Shown here one piece after another: positions 14,925 to 21,007 of a DNA stretch of 21,007 nucleotides (its first letter is position 1; each line of letters begins with the position of its first letter). The position numbers were made by a program, and so were the translations under genes. Origin of the DNA: a virus; IMG/VR virus record IMGVR_UViG_3300035698_001150, positions 1-21,007 of that record. The stretch is one strand, 5' to 3'. The notes beneath the pieces are model-generated. The model was not told the origin of the DNA and did no database searches. It saw only the letters and a program-made list of their open reading frames with translations.

Positions 14925-17072
14925 ATGTTTGATAAAACAAAATTAATCGATGATATTATGTCTGATTGGTCGTATAGAGTTTCTGATGGGAAACCTGATG
15001 TTAATAATTATGAACATAGAGTAATTTTAAAAAATATTTTAAAAGAGCAGGACGTTCCAAATGATGCTATAACGATGATTATTCAAAATTTAGCATACGA
15101 AAAGCAGATTTTACAAGAAGTTGACTCAATGAGGTCAATCACAGGTACTGCAATTTATAATCGTGGTAAAACTCATATGACTGGAAGTGGATATTCAACT
15201 TATTATGATCCATCTCAAATGCAAAATATTTTACCTACACAGGACAGTGAAGAAGAGGAAGAGGAATTAGAAGATGATGGACAGTCGACAACAGCAATAG
15301 AAACATATAAATTTGATAAAGAACAAATGATGATTGTTGAAACAGGAGACACAATTTCAATAGATGATGTATTAGTTGAAAATAAATTTAAGTGTTTTAT
15401 GACTGGTGAAGTTTATTGTGAAACCAAAAATGGGATGCTTGTAAAGGAAAATGACATTATAAATGAAATAGAATTTGGTGATGAAGATGAATTTAAAAAA
15501 TATAAATCTCAACATAAAATGCGAGATACTACGGTTGTAACTGTTGGAGGAAAAGAAACTACAGCAGGTGACGTTGGAAAAGAAAAAAAAGACTCACCAC
15601 AAGATAAAGATAGTGAGAATATTATAGATGGAAAAAACAAATCATTAAAAAAAATTAATACTTTAAAAACTGAAAATTTTAATAAACAATTATCTCCTCC
15701 AAGTAATGATTTTGATAAAAATAATAAACAATATTTTAATGCTGAACCTCCTCCACATTTTAAGTTTTCGAATACATTAAAAACTAACATAAAAATACCA
15801 AAGCACTATACAGAATTATTAGAACGATTTATTAATACGAAATCTATAAAGTCAACTCCAACTCAAAAATTATCATATTTTGTTGATAGTGCTGGAGGAG
15901 CAGGAACAATTAATTCTCAAGCTGGAGAATTAATATCATTATTATTTACAACATTGGATGAGGAAGAATTTTCTTCATTATATAATGAATTAAATAATCA
16001 TGTAAATGAAACAAAACAACAAGGAAATCAAATTTTAACATCAGATTGGATTAAAGGTGCTGTTGGAAATAGACAAGTTATAAAAAATCAAATATCAAAT
16101 AAATTTCCAGAAGGAACAAAAATTATAGCAGGTGCTTGGGATAATCAAAATGACGTTGAAGCACTTGGTCTGTCTGATTATAAAAATAACAAAGGATTTA
16201 CGAGTGATGTTTATTATAAATTACAATTACCAGATGGAAAAATTAAATTATATGAAGTAACATTAAAACAATCTCTTAATGCAAATTTATTAAATTCGCG
16301 GGTTGGAAAACTATTAAAGTGGAATCCGAATATTGATGATTCAATTAATCCAAAGGTTTTCACTGTTAGAGAACGTACTATGATTGTTAATGGAGCGGAC
16401 AAATTAAAAAAATCTATTAATGAATTAGATAAGTTATTGAAAAGTAATAAAACAGTAAACATGACCGAAGATATGAAAACGTTTTTAGATGCTCAAAAAA
16501 CAAAAAAATATTCATTTGATGAAGCATTAGAAAAAGCAAAAAAATCTCCTTCTCGAGGTGACATGAAAGTTATTTATTATGGAATTAAAGCATTGGCTGA
16601 TAATGGTGATAAAAATGCTATTAAGATTGTTGATACTTATTATACTATGTATAGACAATATCAAAGTGATTCACTCAAGGCAATGGCTGGAGATGAAAAA
16701 TTAAAAGAAGGATTGCTCAATGATATTAAACAAGAGTTTCCATTAAAATCAATAACGAATAAAGAAGAAAATATGGCAGTAGGAAATCAATCATTAGATT
16801 CAATTATAGTAAAAGAGATTTTTGGAACAGAGGATTTTGATAAAATAAAAGAACAATTAACAACTGAAATTGATAGTAAAGGAAATCCATATCTTGCATA
16901 TAGAGTAAAAGTTGAAGCTGGAAAAGAAGAAAAGATTATACCTATTGCTGGTATTAAAATCAGATCAAATGGAATTGGATATGCTGGGCCGGATATTAAA
17001 TTTGAAATGTCTTTACATAATGATTTTAAAAAACTGATTAAAGATGCAAATAAAAAGATATATAATACATAA
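14925..17072 (+). CDS. Multidomain protein with the topoisomerase-shared block and a possible PD-(D/E)XK-like core
   Basis: A 715-residue protein of unknown function. Residues 1-60 form a helical module (KLIDDIMSDWSYRVSDGKPD, then YEHRVILKNILKEQ). An acidic run follows at 108-119. Residues 128-180 form a small beta module. Residues 181-215 match residues 10-44 of the topoisomerase at 25 of 35 positions (EIEF, HKMRDTT, GKETTAG). After a low-complexity linker (216-285), residues 425-450 (TSDVYYKLQLPDGKIKLYEV, then TLKQS) could be the D...(S/T)LK hairpin of a degenerate PD-(D/E)XK nuclease with D428 and K448; this is a weak call. The C-terminus is lysine-rich and helical, ending in a beta segment (YAGPDIKFEMSLHND). 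TGGAGAAC precedes the start. It could be a virion-associated or DNA-processing protein; no role is established. Confidence 0.6.
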   Translation: MFDKTKLIDDIMSDWSYRVSDGKPDVNNYEHRVILKNILKEQDVPNDAITMIIQNLAYEKQILQEVDSMRSITGTAIYNRGKTHMTGSGYSTYYDPSQMQNILPTQDSEEEEEELEDDGQSTTAIETYKFDKEQMMIVETGDTISIDDVLVENKFKCFMTGEVYCETKNGMLVKENDIINEIEFGDEDEFKKYKSQHKMRDTTVVTVGGKETTAGDVGKEKKDSPQDKDSENIIDGKNKSLKKINTLKTENFNKQLSPPSNDFDKNNKQYFNAEPPPHFKFSNTLKTNIKIPKHYTELLERFINTKSIKSTPTQKLSYFVDSAGGAGTINSQAGELISLLFTTLDEEEFSSLYNELNNHVNETKQQGNQILTSDWIKGAVGNRQVIKNQISNKFPEGTKIIAGAWDNQNDVEALGLSDYKNNKGFTSDVYYKLQLPDGKIKLYEVTLKQSLNANLLNSRVGKLLKWNPNIDDSINPKVFTVRERTMIVNGADKLKKSINELDKLLKSNKTVNMTEDMKTFLDAQKTKKYSFDEALEKAKKSPSRGDMKVIYYGIKALADNGDKNAIKIVDTYYTMYRQYQSDSLKAMAGDEKLKEGLLNDIKQEFPLKSITNKEENMAVGNQSLDSIIVKEIFGTEDFDKIKEQLTTEIDSKGNPYLAYRVKVEAGKEEKIIPIAGIKIRSNGIGYAGPDIKFEMSLHNDFKKLIKDANKKIYNT

Positions 17073-17083
17073 GGAGAAGGTTT

Positions 17084-17482
17084 ATGACTGAAGGAACTCA
17101 ATTACTATGCACGTTTACACGACGAGATAAATTAAATGAAACAATAGATGAAATAAAAAGTATATATGAAATTTCATATGGTAAATTATTTATATTAGAA
17201 AATCTAAATAATAATAGGGAATTGATATTAACATATAATATTGATAAAGGAAAAGTTTCTGGTGAAACGATGAGAAATACAATTTCTATACATCGTAAAA
17301 AATATACAAATACTTTATATACTATAAATGCTCTTAATGAAGTCGTGAGTCTTTTTAATGACGGAAAAATGGATGCTGATTATGAAGTCGATTGGGAAAA
17401 ATATAGAAATACATTATTGGTTACAGACGACGACGGATTAAAAAAGACAAAAACCAAAATATATAAAATAGAGGATATATAA
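17084..17482 (+). CDS. Conserved-type hypothetical protein, 132 aa
   Basis: A 132-residue protein with TAAGGAGAAGGTTT before the ATG, 11 bases after the previous stop. The sequence LLCTFTRRDKLNETIDEIKS, then KLFILENLNNNRELILTYNI, then ISIHRKKYTNTLYTINALNE and VDWEKYRNTLLVTDDDGLKK, suggests a compact alpha/beta domain. I recall proteins of this kind in marine T4-like genomes without a known function. No catalytic motif, signal peptide or membrane segment is visible. It is the last gene before the gp32 leader. Confidence 0.7.
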   Translation: MTEGTQLLCTFTRRDKLNETIDEIKSIYEISYGKLFILENLNNNRELILTYNIDKGKVSGETMRNTISIHRKKYTNTLYTINALNEVVSLFNDGKMDADYEVDWEKYRNTLLVTDDDGLKKTKTKIYKIEDI

Positions 17483-17533
17483 AAATTTAATTTACAAATT
17501 ATTTTTAAAAAAGTCAAATTTTATGGAACTTTA

Positions 17534-17541
17534 TATTTATA
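17534..17541 (+). promoter_or_regulatory. TATTTATA box in the gp32 leader
   Basis: TTTATATTTATATATAAG is nearly identical to the copy at 4769. It lies 116 bases upstream of the gp32 ATG, so a transcript starting here would carry a leader of about 105-110 bases including the repeats and hairpin described separately. Confidence 0.5.
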
Positions 17542-17555
17542 TATAAGTATAAACT

Positions 17556-17628
17556 ATTAAACATAAGTAAAAAAATTAAACATTAAAACACAAATGGTTA
17601 CGCTGATATTAAACCATTAAACTTAAAT
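17556..17628 (+). promoter_or_regulatory. Putative gp32 autoregulatory leader: hairpin plus ATTAAAC repeats
   Basis: The leader contains ATTAAAC or ATTAAAAC at 17556, 17575, 17582, 17608 and 17616, then CTTAAAT at 17622. Within it AATGGTT (17593-17599) and AACCATT (17612-17618) form a perfect 7-bp stem with a 12-base loop. T4 gp32 represses its own mRNA by nucleating at a leader pseudoknot and spreading over UUAAA-type unstructured repeats. This layout is similar, but a pseudoknot here is inferred, and the repeats partly overlap the 3' arm. Confidence 0.5.
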
Positions 17629-17656
17629 CATGAACCCTAAAATAAGGAGAATTATT

Positions 17657-18511
17657 ATGGGAACAGCAACAAGAGGCATCGATTTAGATGCTGTTCGAGC
17701 ACGTCTCGACAAACTTAAAAAATCCAAGAAAAACTCTAATCTTACTTGGAAACCAACTGATAAAGAACAAACCATTCGGATTGTTCCTTACAAACTTCAA
17801 CCTGATAATCCTTTCATTGAATTATATTTTCATTATAATTTTAATGGTAAAACTTATCTTTCACCTGTTTCATTTGGAAAACCTGATCCTGTAATGGAAG
17901 TTGCACAAGGATTAAAAAACACTGGAAATAAAGAAGATTGGATTCAAGGTAAACAACTCGAACCTAAATTGAGAACTTTCGCTCCTATTATTGTGCGCGG
18001 ACAAGAACATGAAGGTGTAAAATTCTGGGGATTTGGAAAAACAATTTATGAAGAATTGCTTTCTAATATTGCTGACCCTGATTGTGGTGATATTACTGAT
18101 CCTGCATCTGGTTATGATATTGTTGTTTACACTGTTAAGGAAGAAGGTAAAAAATTCAACACTCCTAAAATGCGAATTAAAAGGAATTCGTCTCCTGTTA
18201 CAAATGATCGTGCTATTCTTCAAAAAATCGTTGAAGAACAACCTGATATTAACGAATTGTATGAAGAAAAAACGTATGAAGAATTAGCTGAAGCTCTTGA
18301 ATTATATTTAAATCCTGAAGAAGTAGTTGAAACTCCTACAACAGATACACCTGATGAATCACCAACCGAATCACCAGCCGAATCAACTGAAACAGACACG
18401 AAACCAGCATCAGAAACTCCTGAAAAACTAGCACCTGAAACTATTGCTAATCCGGAAGATGTTAAGGCTATGTTTGATGATATATTCAAAGATAAACCGA
18501 AGGACAAATAA
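17657..18511 (+). CDS. 32: Single-stranded DNA-binding protein, T4 gp32-like
   Basis: A 284-residue protein from ATG 17657, chosen because AATAAGGAGAATTATT precedes it; an in-frame ATG at 17630 lacks a site and would contain it. gp32 coats ssDNA and coordinates UvsX, polymerase and primosome. Recognisable parts: a basic N-terminus, WKPTDKEQTIRIVPYKLQPD, YFHYNFNGKTYLSPVSFGKP, APIIVRGQEHEGVKFWGFGK, then PASGYDIVVYTVKEEGKK and MRIKRNSSP, and a low-complexity acidic C-terminal tail (about 220-262, rich in T, E, S, P) ending in an acidic helix (MFDDIFKD), the usual partner-binding tail. The only cysteine is C143, so the zinc-binding His/Cys cluster of T4 gp32 is absent. It is followed by a strong terminator and uvsX. 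Confidence 0.88.
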   Translation: MGTATRGIDLDAVRARLDKLKKSKKNSNLTWKPTDKEQTIRIVPYKLQPDNPFIELYFHYNFNGKTYLSPVSFGKPDPVMEVAQGLKNTGNKEDWIQGKQLEPKLRTFAPIIVRGQEHEGVKFWGFGKTIYEELLSNIADPDCGDITDPASGYDIVVYTVKEEGKKFNTPKMRIKRNSSPVTNDRAILQKIVEEQPDINELYEEKTYEELAEALELYLNPEEVVETPTTDTPDESPTESPAESTETDTKPASETPEKLAPETIANPEDVKAMFDDIFKDKPKDK

Positions 18512-18525
18512 ATTCGTTGGTTAAT

Positions 18526-18555
18526 TGGTCGGAATTAACGTTCCGACCATTTTTT
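18526..18555 (+). terminator. Rho-independent terminator between gp32 and uvsX
   Basis: TGGTCGGAA (18526-18534) pairs perfectly with TTCCGACCA (18541-18549) around a six-base loop, followed by six T to 18555. Readthrough or processing must supply uvsX, whose ribosome-binding site (TTTAGGAGAAC) starts just after the T run and which has no TATTTATA box of its own. Confidence 0.88.
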
Positions 18556-18571
18556 ATTTAGGAGAACATAT

Positions 18572-19744
18572 ATGAGCAAAAAAACAATAAAGAATGATTT
18601 AGCATTATCTCTTGCTGAAACATTAAATAAAAAATTTAAAACAGAAGGACAAGTTGCATATTTTATTGGTGGAGAAGTTACTCCTACTGATGTAAAGGAA
18701 TGGATTTCTACAAGCAGTCCTATTTTAGATTTAGCAATATCGAATCGTCCACATGGAGGAATACCTGTCGGTAGGATAACAGAATTAAATGGGCTTGAAG
18801 CATCTGGCAAATCACTTATAGCTGGTCACATATTAGCCGAAACACAGAGATTAGGTGGAGTGGCTGTATTTATTGATACAGAGAATGCATTAAGTCAAGA
18901 TTTTTTAGAAGCTATTGGAGTTGATGTATCGAAGATGTTATATGTTCAGTTAGATACTGCTGAGTCCATATTTGAAGCGATAGAGCATATAATTGGTGTA
19001 GCAAGAGAGGCAAATATAGATAGGCTTGTAACAATAGTTGTTGATTCATTTGCTGGCGCGTCGACTGTAGCCGAAATGGAAGGTGATTATGACAAGGATG
19101 GATGGGCAACAGGTAAGGCTATTATTTTATCAAAGGGCTTTAGAAAGATAACTCGTTTAATTGGTAAAGAACGAATTGCAGTTTTAGCAACGAATCAATT
19201 AAGAGACAAATTAGGTGTAATGTTTGGTGATAAATTTACAACATCTGGCGGAAAGGCTTTGGGTTTTCATGCATCAGTTCGTATTAGATTAAAATTAATG
19301 GGTCAAATTGTAAAAAAAGTTACTGGTGGAAAAGAAGTTATAGGAGTAAAAGTTAATGCACAAGTAATAAAAAATAGAGTAGGTCCTCCATTTAAAATTG
19401 CATTATTTGATGTATATTTTGATCGTGGAATTGATGATTCAGAACATTGGTTACAAATATTTAAAGATAATGATATTGTAATACGGTCTAATCCTGGTTC
19501 AAAAATAATAAATCAAAGTGGTGAAGAAATAAAATTTCTTAATGAAGAATGGTCTGATGTATTAAAGGATGTTGATTTAAAAGAATTTTTATATGGGAAA
19601 CTATGTGATTTACTTATTATGAAATATAAAAGTAAAGACGATGGTTTAGATATTGAAATACCTACAATTACAGAAAATGAAGATGATATTGAAAAAAAAG
19701 AAGATGATATTGAAAAAAAAGAAGATGATATTGTAGAAGAATAA
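18572..19744 (+). CDS. uvsX: UvsX RecA-like recombinase
   Basis: A 390-residue protein, almost the same length as T4 UvsX (391). It forms filaments on ssDNA and performs strand exchange for recombination-dependent replication and repair. Walker A is GLEASGKS (74-81). The RecA-type catalytic Glu is in FIDTENAL (E104). Walker B is VTIVVDSFAG (D158). Sensor and loop regions include LATNQLRD (N208, Q209) and TTSGGKALGFHASVRIRL. The start ATG 18572 has a clear Shine-Dalgarno. The C-terminus is an unusual acidic tail made of a near-perfect heptad repeat (EDDIEKK twice, then EDDIVEE) encoded by a 21-bp tandem repeat. Gene order gp32-uvsX-RNase H fits a recombination/replication cluster. Confidence 0.93.
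   Translation: MSKKTIKNDLALSLAETLNKKFKTEGQVAYFIGGEVTPTDVKEWISTSSPILDLAISNRPHGGIPVGRITELNGLEASGKSLIAGHILAETQRLGGVAVFIDTENALSQDFLEAIGVDVSKMLYVQLDTAESIFEAIEHIIGVAREANIDRLVTIVVDSFAGASTVAEMEGDYDKDGWATGKAIILSKGFRKITRLIGKERIAVLATNQLRDKLGVMFGDKFTTSGGKALGFHASVRIRLKLMGQIVKKVTGGKEVIGVKVNAQVIKNRVGPPFKIALFDVYFDRGIDDSEHWLQIFKDNDIVIRSNPGSKIINQSGEEIKFLNEEWSDVLKDVDLKEFLYGKLCDLLIMKYKSKDDGLDIEIPTITENEDDIEKKEDDIEKKEDDIVEE
19679..19741 (+). repeat. 21-bp tandem repeat encoding the acidic UvsX tail
   Basis: Two identical 21-bp copies begin at 19679 and 19700 (gaagatgatattg followed by eight A). A third, diverged after its first 13 bases, begins at 19721 and runs into the stop codon. In frame it gives EDDIEKK, EDDIEKK, EDDIVEE. 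Confidence 0.9.
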
Positions 19745-19751
19745 CATATAT

Positions 19752-19800
19752 TTTCTCAGTGAATTGATATTTATATCTGAAAGTATAATTCACTGGGAAA
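19752..19800 (+). promoter_or_regulatory. Hairpin with TATTTATA box in its loop, covering the RBS of homing endonuclease 3
   Basis: TTTCTCAGTGAATT (19752-19765) pairs with AATTCACTGGGAAA (19787-19800) over 14 base pairs with one G-U; nine central pairs (CAGTGAATT/AATTCACTG) are perfect. The 21-base loop holds the box TATTTATA (19768-19775). The 3' arm contains GGGA, the only plausible ribosome-binding site for the TTG at 19806. A transcript reading through from uvsX would fold and hide the site. One starting just after the box would lack the left arm. T4 gene e, soc and I-TevI use this logic; applying it here is inference. Confidence 0.62.
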
Positions 19801-19805
19801 CTTTA

Positions 19806-20195
19806 TTGGCTAAAAAATTCAATCGAAAACGTAAATTAACGACGAAGAGCAGAGGACAGGCAGAAGTTTCAAAGTTCTTTCGTAAAGTGGGTTATACCGT
19901 AACTGATGAATTTTACATTGAAAATTTACCTTATGATTTATACATTAAAGAATATAATCTTATTATTGAATATTATGGCGACCGCTGGCATTATCCAAAA
20001 GATGTATATCCATCTGATTTCTGGGATAAAGTAAAAAATCGATATGTTTGGGAAAAATGGGAAAAAGATGCTGCTAAAATTAAATTTGCTGAAAGTAAGG
20101 GATTTAATGTTAGAATTATTTGGGAGCATGATTGGAAAAAAATATCAAACAAAACACGGTATATAGAAAAAATGATAAATAAGTTAAAGGAATAA
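19806..20195 (+). CDS. Homing endonuclease 3: small Vsr/EDxHD-type nuclease
   Basis: A 129-residue protein from TTG 19806. The frame is open further upstream, to another TTG at 19764, but that start has no ribosome-binding site and lies in the hairpin loop. Candidate active-site residues are E20 (SRGQAEVSKFF), D44 (LPYDLYIK), E55 and H62 (IIEYYGDRWHYP) and the terminal WEHDW (E107-D109), with an AESKGFNVRIIW strand before it. This is the single-domain Vsr/EDxHD layout. The founding member of that homing family, I-Bth0305I, is associated with a phage recA gene, and this copy directly follows uvsX. The basic N-terminus (AKKFNRKRKLTTK) could contact DNA. It separates uvsX from the RNase H gene. 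A repair nuclease is a less likely alternative. Confidence 0.75.
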   Translation: MAKKFNRKRKLTTKSRGQAEVSKFFRKVGYTVTDEFYIENLPYDLYIKEYNLIIEYYGDRWHYPKDVYPSDFWDKVKNRYVWEKWEKDAAKIKFAESKGFNVRIIWEHDWKKISNKTRYIEKMINKLKE

Positions 20196-20198
20196 GTT

Positions 20199-21007
20199 AT
20201 GAATAATATAGATAGTATTCTTGCTAACATTAAACGTAGTAAAGAAGAAGAAACTAATATTAATTCAAAGGTTCTCTTAATTGATGGATTAAATATTTAT
20301 TTACGAGCATTCTCGTGCAATCCTACCATGAATGATGATGGAACACATATTGGAGGAATTACAGGATTTTTTAATTCTTTGTGTGCTGCTATTCGTCAAA
20401 TGTCTCCGACTCGTTGTGTGATTGTATTTGATGGAAAAGGTGGAAGTCAGCGACGGCGAAAAATATATGAAGAATATAAAGCTAATCGTCGTGGATTGAG
20501 AGTAAGACTTAACAGAGCATATGATTTTGAGGATGCTGACGACGAACATAAGAATGCCATGAGACAATTGTTACGTATTTCTGATTATTTAGAACAATTA
20601 CCAGTTACAGTATTAATACGTGATAATATAGAAGCTGATGATGTAATTTCTTATTTGGCTAAAGATGTATTTAATGAAAAGGTTGTCATTATGTCAACTG
20701 ATGGTGATTTTGTTCAATTAGTAAATGACAGAATATCTATATGGAATCCTCCTCACAAAAAATTATATACACCTGAATTAGTTAAAGAAAAGTATGAATT
20801 TACACCAGAGAATCACATTTATCTAAAAATAATTTCTGGCGACAAGAGTGATAATATTCCTGGGATAAAAGGTATTGGCATTAAAACAATTCAAAAAAAT
20901 CTACCATTAATAACATCAGATGTAGATATATCATGGAGCGAATTTAAAGATTATTTAGAAAAAAGTATTGATAATAAAACAGCGAAACGACTTGTTGAAG
21001 AAATGGA
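20199..21007 (+). CDS. rnh: 5'-3' exonuclease / RNase H (T4 Rnh, FEN family), 3' end cut by the window
   Basis: A partial gene of at least 269 codons, open to the window end. AAAGGAATAAGTT precedes ATG 20199, 3 bases after the homing-endonuclease stop. The product would remove RNA primers and 5' flaps from lagging-strand fragments. Metal-binding acidic residues are in order: LIDGLN (D29), FDGKGG (D78), IEADDV (E145, D147, D148), STDGDF (D168, D170) and SGDKSDNIPG (D215, D218), followed by the helix-hairpin-helix GIKGIGIKT. A helical arch region with KIYEEYKANRRG lies between. T4 RNase H is 305 residues, so perhaps 35-50 residues are missing. Confidence 0.9.
   Translation, partial: MNNIDSILANIKRSKEEETNINSKVLLIDGLNIYLRAFSCNPTMNDDGTHIGGITGFFNSLCAAIRQMSPTRCVIVFDGKGGSQRRRKIYEEYKANRRGLRVRLNRAYDFEDADDEHKNAMRQLLRISDYLEQLPVTVLIRDNIEADDVISYLAKDVFNEKVVIMSTDGDFVQLVNDRISIWNPPHKKLYTPELVKEKYEFTPENHIYLKIISGDKSDNIPGIKGIGIKTIQKNLPLITSDVDISWSEFKDYLEKSIDNKTAKRLVEEM

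Noticed and set aside
17488-17506. AT-only inverted repeat TAATTT/AAATTA followed by T's after the 132-aa gene
   Set aside because: Only a 5-6 bp A/T stem with a tiny loop; too weak to call a terminator in such AT-rich DNA.
17630-17656. Upstream ATG for gp32
   Set aside because: It would put the strong AAGGAGA site inside the coding region; ATG 17657 has ideal spacing and gives the expected gp32 N-terminus.
19764-19805. Upstream TTG start for homing endonuclease 3
   Set aside because: It lies in the hairpin loop on top of the promoter-like box, has no ribosome-binding site, and the extra residues do not match the nuclease family.

Overview
The window looks like part of the genome of an AT-rich, T4-like contractile-tailed phage (Caudoviricetes, myovirus morphology). 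It probably belongs to the divergent T4 relatives common in aquatic samples. The evidence is an all-plus-strand, tightly packed set of virion genes recognisable as T4-family tail and baseplate proteins (gp19, gp26, gp53, a gp48/54-type protein, a gp27-like hub protein and a tape measure), followed by T4-family recombination and replication genes (gp32, UvsX, RNase H/5' exonuclease). No tRNA, rRNA, CRISPR array or integrase-type lysogeny gene was seen. The host cannot be named from the sequence.

Layout. 1-1551: a DNA topoisomerase IB gene, a 56-residue ORF and a small SAP-like protein. 1567-4760: the tail tube gene (gp19-like), bracketed by two different free-standing homing-endonuclease genes, with a strong terminator after the tube gene. 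4825-13497: the tail/baseplate block, consisting of a gp26-like hub protein, an overlapping small gene, a terminator, a 67-residue gene, the tape measure, a tube-cap-like protein, gp53, a hub protein and a 125-residue protein. 13531-14880: an unexpected compact family A DNA polymerase-like protein. 14925-17482: a 715-residue multidomain protein with a possible nuclease-like core, and a 132-residue conserved-type protein. 17483-21007: gp32 behind a structured leader, a terminator, UvsX, a third homing endonuclease behind a hairpin, and the 5' part of the RNase H gene, cut by the window edge.

How they work together. The central block builds the tail tube, its length-determining tape measure and the baseplate hub. 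The right end supplies ssDNA binding, strand exchange and primer/flap removal for recombination-dependent replication. The three homing endonucleases all carry a Vsr/EDxHD-like catalytic core but have different DNA-binding modules, and they sit beside conserved genes, as is typical of such parasites.

The main points of interest are: (i) a topoisomerase IB sharing a 35-residue block with the 715-residue protein; (ii) a thumb-less, motif-degenerate family A polymerase next to the baseplate genes; (iii) a recurrent intergenic TATTTATA box; (iv) one such box lying in the loop of a hairpin whose 3' arm covers the likely ribosome-binding site of a homing-endonuclease gene, an arrangement like the T4 I-TevI and gene e switches; (v) a gp32 leader with an inverted repeat and five ATTAAAC-type repeats, reminiscent of the T4 gene 32 autoregulatory operator.
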